Source: Woeseiaceae bacterium (lineage in GTDB: Bacteria > Pseudomonadota > Gammaproteobacteria > Steroidobacterales > Woeseiaceae). From it: DNA of 44,177 nt. The stretch is taken from assembly GCA_029246105.1 (NCBI GenBank), contig JAQWOA010000042.1:1-44177 (forward strand), in the 5' to 3' direction. Position 1 is the first letter of the stretch; every line of letters begins with the position of its first letter. Made by a program: the position numbers and the translations under genes. This document shows, piece by piece, positions 38,040 through 44,177 of this stretch. The notes under the pieces are model-generated. The model worked only from the letters and a program-made list of their open reading frames with translations. It was not told the origin of the DNA and made no database searches.

Positions 38040-38626
38040 TAGGAAGCCCTCAAAACGCTGTCTTGCAGTTCATGTGGCGTATTTATGTTATCGAGCGCAC
38101 GCGGATCAGGCTGCTCAAGCAAACGAGTTGCCGATCGAATTAAAATTTTGCGTGGGCAATTAACACCATCATCGACGAACTTTCTAACAACGTCGATACA
38201 GCTCGAATGGTAAACAGCGCATAAGGGCTCCGGAAGACTATCAAAACTACTCATGTACGCCGTAAACAATTGTTCACCGTCCCTATGAGCTAGCAAATGC
38301 TGAACCGTTTTCGTCGTGATGTTTGGAAGGTCGCAAGCGACAATCAACCAGTCGACGTCCGGATGTTCATCAAAAGCAGAAAGAATTCCAGCTACAGGTC
38401 CAATACCATTGTAGCGATCAATGATCTGCTCAAACTGAGAGCGCTCGCTGTCTCCAACTTGATCAGATCGACTCGATACAAAGCTTCTATCGACGCATTC
38501 AGCTATCACACCCATAATGAAAGCGAGCTGGGATTGGCCGCCACGATTTATGAGCGCTTTATCCGTCCCCATACGACGGCTCTTACCGCCAGAAAGTATT
38601 AGGCCGTATATGGGTCTATTTATCAC
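38039..38626 (-). CDS. mobA: Molybdenum cofactor guanylyltransferase MobA
   Basis: MobA joins GMP to molybdenum cofactor to make the dinucleotide form used by DMSO-reductase-family enzymes. The protein has 195 residues. The nucleotide-binding LSGGKSRRMGTDKALI (from residue 11), NGIGPVAGILSAF, and WLIVACDLPNI with a metal-binding aspartate are typical. The proposed GTG start at 38626 overlaps the moaC end by 11 bases and follows GGGA. A longer frame to 38689 is less likely because it would overlap moaC by 74 bases. Confidence 0.92.
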   Translation of the reverse strand: MINRPIYGLILSGGKSRRMGTDKALINRGGQSQLAFIMGVIAECVDRSFVSSRSDQVGDSERSQFEQIIDRYNGIGPVAGILSAFDEHPDVDWLIVACDLPNITTKTVQHLLAHRDGEQLFTAYMSSFDSLPEPLCAVYHSSCIDVVRKFVDDGVNCPRKILIRSATRLLEQPDPRALDNINTPHELQDSVLRAS

Positions 38627-39092
38627 GATCAAAATCCCGTTTTCCACCCACTTTGGAGATGAGTTTTGTTTCACGAATGACGATATCATGCGATAGAGCC
38701 TTCAACATATCGTACATCGTTAGTGCAGCAACGCTGGCGCCTGTGAGAGCCTCCATTTCAACACCTGTCTTATGAGTGATCTTACAGCGACAAATAATAA
38801 TCGCGTTCTTGCCCTCGACTTCAATCATAATTTTACAGCTATCCAGCCCCAGTGGATGACAGAACGGAATCAACTCATGTGTCTTCTTTGCCGCCATTAC
38901 ACCAGCAATAATAGCTGTAGAGAAAACAGGGCCTTTCTTAGTTGTAATCTCATCGCCAGAGATTTGAGCCAAAACGTTGTCTGGCAAAACAACGATAGAC
39001 TGAGCATGTGCCTCACGCTCACTGATTAACTTTCTACTAATGTCGACCATTGTCGGCCTGTTCTTACTATCAATATGATTCAATTTACTCAC
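38616..39092 (-). CDS. moaC: Cyclic pyranopterin monophosphate synthase MoaC
   Basis: MoaC makes cyclic pyranopterin monophosphate from the MoaA product. The protein has 158 residues (E. coli 161). MVDISRK, AGVMAAKKTHELIPFCHPL, THKTGVEMEALTGASVAALTMYDM and the C-terminal SKVGGK are family hallmarks. The GTG start at 39092 follows the moaA TGA by one base with GGTGGG upstream. The longer frame to 39134 runs into moaA and is rejected. Confidence 0.96.
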   Translation of the reverse strand: MSKLNHIDSKNRPTMVDISRKLISEREAHAQSIVVLPDNVLAQISGDEITTKKGPVFSTAIIAGVMAAKKTHELIPFCHPLGLDSCKIMIEVEGKNAIIICRCKITHKTGVEMEALTGASVAALTMYDMLKALSHDIVIRETKLISKVGGKRDFDRDK

Positions 39093-39093
39093 A

Positions 39094-40164
39094 TCACCCA
39101 CCCATTCTGTACATTTCAACTTTACGCAACACATGATGTTCGGCCACTTCCGGCCGCCTCAACTCACTGTAACGATCGGCACGCTGTAACCATATTCTCG
39201 AGAGAATATCGCGTAACTCATCATCGTCTGCCCCATTCCTCAACGACTCACGAAGATCTGTTCCCTGATTTGCAAATAGACAGGTATACAACATGCCATC
39301 TGCTGATAAGCGAGCTCGACTGCAATCACCACAAAAGGGTTCTGTAACAGATGATATAAATCCTATCTCCCCACTACCATCAACATATTCATAGCGACGT
39401 GCTACTTCGCCGGTGTAGTTCTGATCAATGGGCTGCAAGGCCCACCGTTTTTGGATGCTTTCAAGTAAAACATGAGACGGTACCACTTGATTCATTTGCC
39501 AACCGTTTCGATTACCAACGTCCATAAACTCAATCAAACGAACAATAGTTCCAGTGCCACGAAAATATTCAAGAAGATCGAGTATCGTATGGTCATTTAC
39601 AGCTTTTTGTACGACGACGTTAATTTTAATAGGGCCAAGACCAATATTTTCTGCCGCCTTGATACCTGCAAGAACTTTCTCTAAATCGCCTTTTCCACCA
39701 CTCATCTTGCGAAAGATGTTCTTATCGATACTATCAAGGCTCACTGTAACCCTATGAAGTCCTGCCGCAGCCAGTTTCTCCGCATATGATGAGAGCAGAA
39801 TACCGTTTGTTGTTAATGCTAGATCGTCAACACCTGACAACTTCACAATTCGTTCAATCAAATCACAAATGTTCTTATCGAGCAGGGGTTCCCCACCAGT
39901 CAGACGTATCTTGCTAACCCCCAAACTACACGCGCTAGTAGCAACTCTTATTATCTCATCATAGGTCAGTCGTTGATGTCGCTTCAAGAATTCATAATCA
40001 GCATGAAACTTTGCCTCAGGCATGCAATAAGGGCAACGAAAATTGCACTGATCAAGCAATGAGATGCGAAGGTCGTGTAAAGGTCTTCCCATAGCATCAG
40101 CAATGGGCCGACTGACCGACCTTTTTTCAGTATCTAAGTATGAGGACATTTTGGTATTGTGCAT
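39094..40164 (-). CDS. moaA: GTP 3',8-cyclase MoaA
   Basis: MoaA is a radical-SAM enzyme that starts molybdenum cofactor synthesis from GTP. The protein has 356 residues, longer than E. coli MoaA (329) because of an N-terminal extension of about 20 residues before GRPLHDLRISL. The SAM cluster cysteines are C40, C44 and C47, and the GTP-side cluster has C278, C281 and C295 (FCGDCSRARL then YTC). The C-terminal Gly-Gly needed for activity is present (YRMGG). It leads moaA-moaC-mobA-moaD-moaE. moaB is absent. Confidence 0.97.
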   Translation of the reverse strand: MHNTKMSSYLDTEKRSVSRPIADAMGRPLHDLRISLLDQCNFRCPYCMPEAKFHADYEFLKRHQRLTYDEIIRVATSACSLGVSKIRLTGGEPLLDKNICDLIERIVKLSGVDDLALTTNGILLSSYAEKLAAAGLHRVTVSLDSIDKNIFRKMSGGKGDLEKVLAGIKAAENIGLGPIKINVVVQKAVNDHTILDLLEYFRGTGTIVRLIEFMDVGNRNGWQMNQVVPSHVLLESIQKRWALQPIDQNYTGEVARRYEYVDGSGEIGFISSVTEPFCGDCSRARLSADGMLYTCLFANQGTDLRESLRNGADDDELRDILSRIWLQRADRYSELRRPEVAEHHVLRKVEMYRMGG

Positions 40165-40252
40165 TAAGAGCTTAAAGTAACCTATAGATACAGACGAAAA
40201 TTCTTCGGTTTGCTAAGCTCTTACTCCATCTGTTCAATGCTAGGCTTTTCAC

Positions 40253-41455
40253 ATGAATGTAACCTTTACCACTGCTGAAAACGAATTTCGCTCCGAGGTC
40301 CGCAAATATTTCGAAGAGGAATTCCCACAAGACGTGTTAGAAAAGCAGAGAAAAGCCATCCCTTTGACCCGCGATGACACAGTTCGCTGGCACAAACATA
40401 TATATCGAAAAGGTTGGGCTGCTCCAAATTGGCCAGTAGAATATGGCGGTACGGGTTGGTCATCAGTGCAAAAGTACATATTTTATGATGAGCAGGCCCG
40501 TGCTTCGGCGCCAGCATTTTTGCCATTCGGAGTATCGATGGTCGGCCCTATCGTTTATACGTTCGGTAATGATGAACAAAAAAAGCGTTTCTTACCCGAT
40601 ATCTTGGAGTTCAACACATGGTGGTGTCAGGGTTACTCAGAACCTGGTGCGGGGTCTGATTTAGCTTCTCTCAAATTACGTGCAGACTTGAAAGGTGATC
40701 ATTATGTTTTAAATGGCACCAAGACTTGGACAACATTAGGTCAATATGCAGATTGGATATTTTGCCTGGTTCGCACAAGCTCTGATGTTGCGCGACGCCA
40801 AGAAGGCATTAGCTTTGTACTCGTTGACATGAATCAGCCAGGTGTTTCAGTAAAGCCAATCGTGCTCCTCGATGGTGAACATGAAGTTAACGAAATCCAT
40901 TTTGATAATGCACATGTTCCAATCAAAAACCTCGTTGGAGAGGAAGGGCAAGGCTGGACCTATGGCAAGGTATTGCTACAACATGAGAGAACTGCGATTA
41001 CTGATTTTGCAAGCTCAAAATATATGCTTAAAAATCTGCGCAATCTTTGTGCTAAATCAATCAAATCCGCCGAACCACTATCTAAAGATCAAAATTTCAT
41101 GCGGAAAGTCGCTGCAGCCGAAGTTGAACTGAAGGCCCTTGAATATACAGAATTGCGAACATTGGCATCGGTTGCCTCTAATAAAGCGCCTGGGCCAGAA
41201 TCTTCTATTCTGAAAATTGTAGGAACTGAGCTCCGTCAACGCATTGATTCTCTCTATCTTGAAGCCTCTGGGTATTATGCTTTGCCGTATGTTCGAGACC
41301 AATATGATTTGAGTTATTCCGAAAAGAACCGAGTCGGCGAAGGCTCTGAAACCAATGCTTCATTGGTTTACTTTAATAATCGGAAGGTATCAATTTATGG
41401 CGGCTCAAACGAAATTCAGAAAAATATCATCGCTAAACATGTGCTTGGTCTTTAA
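40253..41455 (+). CDS. Acyl-CoA dehydrogenase, large partner (PimC-like)
   Basis: The protein has 400 residues and resembles the large subunit annotated as pimeloyl-CoA dehydrogenase (PimC). FAD and substrate motifs include WCQGYSEPGAGSDLASL, YVLNGTKTWTT and EGISFVLVDM. The usual catalytic glutamate of the YEG motif is replaced: the text is IYGGSNEIQ (G383). A glutamate at E245 (LLQHERT) sits where isovaleryl-CoA dehydrogenase has its catalytic base, so the enzyme is probably active. It is followed after 11 bases by a second dehydrogenase gene. Electrons would go to ETF and then to the ETF-QO at 28.6-30.2 kb. Substrate unknown; a branched, cyclic or dicarboxylic acyl-CoA is possible. Confidence 0.92.
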   Translation: MNVTFTTAENEFRSEVRKYFEEEFPQDVLEKQRKAIPLTRDDTVRWHKHIYRKGWAAPNWPVEYGGTGWSSVQKYIFYDEQARASAPAFLPFGVSMVGPIVYTFGNDEQKKRFLPDILEFNTWWCQGYSEPGAGSDLASLKLRADLKGDHYVLNGTKTWTTLGQYADWIFCLVRTSSDVARRQEGISFVLVDMNQPGVSVKPIVLLDGEHEVNEIHFDNAHVPIKNLVGEEGQGWTYGKVLLQHERTAITDFASSKYMLKNLRNLCAKSIKSAEPLSKDQNFMRKVAAAEVELKALEYTELRTLASVASNKAPGPESSILKIVGTELRQRIDSLYLEASGYYALPYVRDQYDLSYSEKNRVGEGSETNASLVYFNNRKVSIYGGSNEIQKNIIAKHVLGL

Positions 41456-41466
41456 GAGGTATAGAA

Positions 41467-42603
41467 ATGGATTTCTCACTTAATGAAGTACAGACGATGC
41501 TGGCTGACAGTATTGAGAAATTTATCGCAAATGAATACGATTTTGATACGCGCCAAAAACACTCTGAGAGCAATTTAGGATACAGCGAAGAAGTCTGGAA
41601 AAAATTCGCTGAATTAGGCTGGACAGCCGTGCCGTATAGCGAAGAAGATGGTGGTTTCGATGGTGGCCCCGTTGACATGATGGTCATCATGGAACGTCTA
41701 GGACGAGGCCTGATTGTAGAACCTTATCTAGCTAATATTGTCTTGGCTGGAGGCGCTCTACGACGCGCTGGTAATAGTGCTCAAAAATCCGAGTGGTTAC
41801 ACCCCATTATCAATGGAGAATTGCAGGCAACGCTCGCCTTTACAGAACCTCAAGCTCGTTACGATATTGCAAATATACTGACTACTGCAGTTCGTGATGA
41901 CGAGTCTTTCATTATTAATGGGTCTAAAGGATATGTATTAAATGGGGGTAACTCAAAGCTTCTAATTGTTCCAGCGCGTACAGCTGGAAACCAAAAAGAT
42001 CAACATGGAATTACCTTGTTTGGAATCAATTCAGATACAGAAGGTGTTTCGATTCAAGGTTATGAAACCATTGATGGGCAATGCGCAGCAGAAATTCAGC
42101 TCACGAATGTATCGCTTACCGCAGCAAACGTTATTGGGGAAGTTGACGGAGGCTTCGAAACACTGCAGTTAGTAATTGCCGATGCGACTTTTGCTATTTC
42201 TGCGGAGGCCGTTGGCATTATGAATGTGCTAACAGAAAAGACCATTGAATACACAAAAAATCGAACTCAGTTCGGTGTCCCTATAAGCAGCTTTCAGGCT
42301 TTGCAACATCGTATGGTCGAAATGTACACAGCCTGTGAACAGAGTCGTTCAATAATGATGTGGGCCGCGATGGCAGTTACTGAGAACGGTGAAATATCAG
42401 CTCATGCGATTCATTCATTAAAATATCAAATCTGTATAGCGGGCACTCGCGTTGGCGAAGAAGCGGTACAAATATACGGTGGCATGGGAGTGACATGGGA
42501 AATGGATGTCGCTCATTACTTCAAGCGCCTGACTACAATCAATCTAATGTTCGGCAATGCCGATTGGCACCTTGACCGATTAGCAAACTTGTCTGACCCA
42601 TAA
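41467..42603 (+). CDS. Acyl-CoA dehydrogenase, small partner (PimD-like)
   Basis: The protein has 378 residues and the acyl-CoA dehydrogenase fold (LGWTAVPYSEEDGGFDGG, TLAFTEPQAR, KNRTQFGVPISSFQALQHR, AVQIYGGMGVTWEMDVAHYFKR). Neither usual catalytic glutamate is apparent: the YEG position is IYGG (G338), and the position matching E245 of its partner is A240 by hand alignment. It probably forms a mixed tetramer with the upstream protein, contributing structure and FAD-binding arginine rather than the base. The ATG follows the upstream stop closely, with an AAGAGG ribosome site, so the two are one operon. Confidence 0.9.
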   Translation: MDFSLNEVQTMLADSIEKFIANEYDFDTRQKHSESNLGYSEEVWKKFAELGWTAVPYSEEDGGFDGGPVDMMVIMERLGRGLIVEPYLANIVLAGGALRRAGNSAQKSEWLHPIINGELQATLAFTEPQARYDIANILTTAVRDDESFIINGSKGYVLNGGNSKLLIVPARTAGNQKDQHGITLFGINSDTEGVSIQGYETIDGQCAAEIQLTNVSLTAANVIGEVDGGFETLQLVIADATFAISAEAVGIMNVLTEKTIEYTKNRTQFGVPISSFQALQHRMVEMYTACEQSRSIMMWAAMAVTENGEISAHAIHSLKYQICIAGTRVGEEAVQIYGGMGVTWEMDVAHYFKRLTTINLMFGNADWHLDRLANLSDP

Positions 42604-42609
42604 TTCTAT

Positions 42610-44177
42610 CTATATTTTACTCTGCTGTTGCATCGCCTGTTTCTCAAGTTTCGCCCAGGAATCACGCAGCGTTACAATACGATTGATTACACAGGTATTG
42701 GCAGAATGCTCTTTATTATCGATGCAGAAATAACCAAGACGCTCAAACTGCACCGCAGTTTCTGGCTTGAGCTTAACGAGTGACGGCTCTAGTTTTGCGC
42801 TGACTATTTCCAGAGATCTTGTATTCAGCACAGCACGAAAATCTTCTGCTAAATTTGGATTCACCTCAGTGAATAAACGGTCATAAAGTCTCACAGTAGC
42901 ATCAACTGCATGCCTACAAGACACCCAATGAATTGTTCCTTTAACTTTCCGGTCACTACTCCCCGTTCCACTCCGAGTGTCCAGATCGTAGCTACAATGA
43001 AGCTCAACTACCTCGCCAACATCATTCTTAATAACATCGTCACAACGAATAATATAACCAAAACGTAATCGTACTTCACCGCCAGGCTTCAGTCGGAAGA
43101 ATTTTCGAGGAGCATCTTCCATGAAGTCATCCCGCTCAATCCATAAATTTTTCGAAAACGGAATTTCGCGAGTGCCCATTTCTGGGCAGTTTGGATGGTT
43201 CATAGCTTCCATCATCTCAACTTTATCGTCTGGATAGTTAGTCAGAACAACTTTCAGCGGCCGTAGCACCGCCATACGTCGCTCTGATTCGTCACCGAGA
43301 CTCTCGCGCACACAATTTTCGAGTACACCCATTTCAATCAGCTTATTTTTCTTGGTTACTCCAGCACGTTTGACAAAATCTCGCAGTGCTATAGCCGGGT
43401 AACCACGGCGACGCATACCTGCGATTGTTGGCATGCGTGGGTCATCCCATCCCTCAACAATGCCTTCCTCAACCAATGCGTTCAACTTACGTTTACTGGT
43501 AATAGCATAGGCTAAATTCAAGCGCGAAAATTCTATCTGTCGAGGAAGATGAGGCGGCTTCAATTGATCCAAAAACCAATTGTAAAGTGGACGGTGATCT
43601 TCAAACTCCAAAGTACACAATGAATGTGTAATCCCCTCAAACGCATCCGACATCGTATGTGCGAAATCATACATTGGGTAAATGTTCCAGATATCACCAG
43701 TGCGCTGATGAACTATATGTCGAATTCGATAAAGCACTGGGTCTCGAAGATTTATATTTGGCGAACTCATGTCGATCTTGGCGCGCAACAAATACTCACC
43801 ATCTGCAAATTCACCTTTACGCATTCGTTCGAATAAATCGAGATTTTCCTCGATACTTCGATCGCGGTGTGGGCTGTTACGCCCGGGTTTAGTCAAAGTT
43901 CCACGATACTCACGAATTTCATCAGCATTAAGACTATCAACATACGCTAGACCTCCCTCGATCAAAGTCACCGCAGCTGAATATAGCTGATCAAAATAAT
44001 CTGAAGCGTGAGTCAGGCGTTCCTTCCAGTCAAAGCCCAGCCAATAAACATCACGCTTGATTGCTGAAACGTATTCTTCACTCTCTTTAATAGGATTTGT
44101 GTCGTCAAAACGAAGATACGCATGACCAAACGTTTCCTCTGAAACCCCAAAGTTAAGGCAAATCGACATGACATGCC
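42610..44177 (-). CDS. glnS: Glutaminyl-tRNA synthetase (N-terminus beyond window)
   Basis: GlnS charges tRNA-Gln. About 522 of the usual 550 or so residues are visible; the frame stays open to the last base, where GHVMSICLNFG corresponds to the HIGHAKSICLNFG signature, so the true start lies outside. LRFDDTNPIKE, YDFAHTMSDAFEGITHSLCTLEF, LNLAYAITSKRKL (the KMSKR-like region is degenerate in GlnS) and the C-terminal anticodon-binding barrels (RLKPGGEVRLRFGYIIRCDDV) are present. It converges on the acyl-CoA dehydrogenase operon with a 6-base gap. Confidence 0.96.
   Translation of the reverse strand, partial: HVMSICLNFGVSEETFGHAYLRFDDTNPIKESEEYVSAIKRDVYWLGFDWKERLTHASDYFDQLYSAAVTLIEGGLAYVDSLNADEIREYRGTLTKPGRNSPHRDRSIEENLDLFERMRKGEFADGEYLLRAKIDMSSPNINLRDPVLYRIRHIVHQRTGDIWNIYPMYDFAHTMSDAFEGITHSLCTLEFEDHRPLYNWFLDQLKPPHLPRQIEFSRLNLAYAITSKRKLNALVEEGIVEGWDDPRMPTIAGMRRRGYPAIALRDFVKRAGVTKKNKLIEMGVLENCVRESLGDESERRMAVLRPLKVVLTNYPDDKVEMMEAMNHPNCPEMGTREIPFSKNLWIERDDFMEDAPRKFFRLKPGGEVRLRFGYIIRCDDVIKNDVGEVVELHCSYDLDTRSGTGSSDRKVKGTIHWVSCRHAVDATVRLYDRLFTEVNPNLAEDFRAVLNTRSLEIVSAKLEPSLVKLKPETAVQFERLGYFCIDNKEHSANTCVINRIVTLRDSWAKLEKQAMQQQSKI

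Overview
The window looks like a chromosomal core segment of a gammaproteobacterium with moderate-to-low GC, probably free-living and possibly marine. The main evidence is gene order. Read right to left, queA-tgt-yajC-secD-secF / suhB / trmJ / isc genes / ndk-rlmN-rodZ-hisS-yfgM-bamB-der, then xseA and guaBA, matches the layout I know from Pseudomonas (and, for most of it, E. coli). No phage, insertion sequence, CRISPR array or integrated island was seen. The taxon cannot be fixed further by eye.

Layout. 1-1.4 kb: an AT-rich edge with the tail of an unknown gene and a serine beta-lactamase-fold exported hydrolase. 1.4-6.7 kb: guaB-guaA (GMP synthesis) divergent from xseA and an M23 peptidase. 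6.8-13.4 kb: rodZ-hisS-yfgM-bamB-der ending in a MetX-family acyltransferase, with tight overlaps. 13.6-17.8 kb: ndk-rlmN and a reduced trmJ-iscS-iscU-iscA group whose IscU lacks most cluster ligands. 18-24.1 kb: suhB and the queA-tgt-yajC-secD-secF run. 24.3-26.7 kb: tRNA-Leu(CAA), a zinc-ribbon Nudix hydrolase, dsbC and xerD. 27-33.8 kb: plsC, an HSD10-like dehydrogenase, ETF-ubiquinone oxidoreductase, zapE, a MarR regulator, gpmA and tesB. 34-36.7 kb: a TonB-dependent receptor with a strong terminator. 36.9-40.2 kb: a MaoC protein and moaA-moaC-mobA-moaD-moaE (molybdopterin). 40.2-44.2 kb: a paired acyl-CoA dehydrogenase operon and the 3' part of glnS, cut by the window end.

How it fits together. 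The left and middle parts are housekeeping: purine synthesis, translation and tRNA modification, envelope assembly (BamB, YfgM, RodZ, Sec) and Fe-S/sulfur metabolism. The right part is rich in CoA-ester chemistry (HSD10-like dehydrogenase, ETF-QO, thioesterase II, MaoC hydratase, two acyl-CoA dehydrogenases), suggesting use of fatty or branched/cyclic acyl substrates with electrons passed to quinone.

The points most worth a second look are the ligand-poor IscU in a stripped isc locus, the MetX homologue that reads like a serine O-succinyltransferase while cysE is missing from its usual syntenic place, the acyl-CoA dehydrogenase pair in which only one partner keeps a catalytic glutamate, and an SDR gene with no standard start codon. 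I did not find a clear multi-gene system of unknown type.
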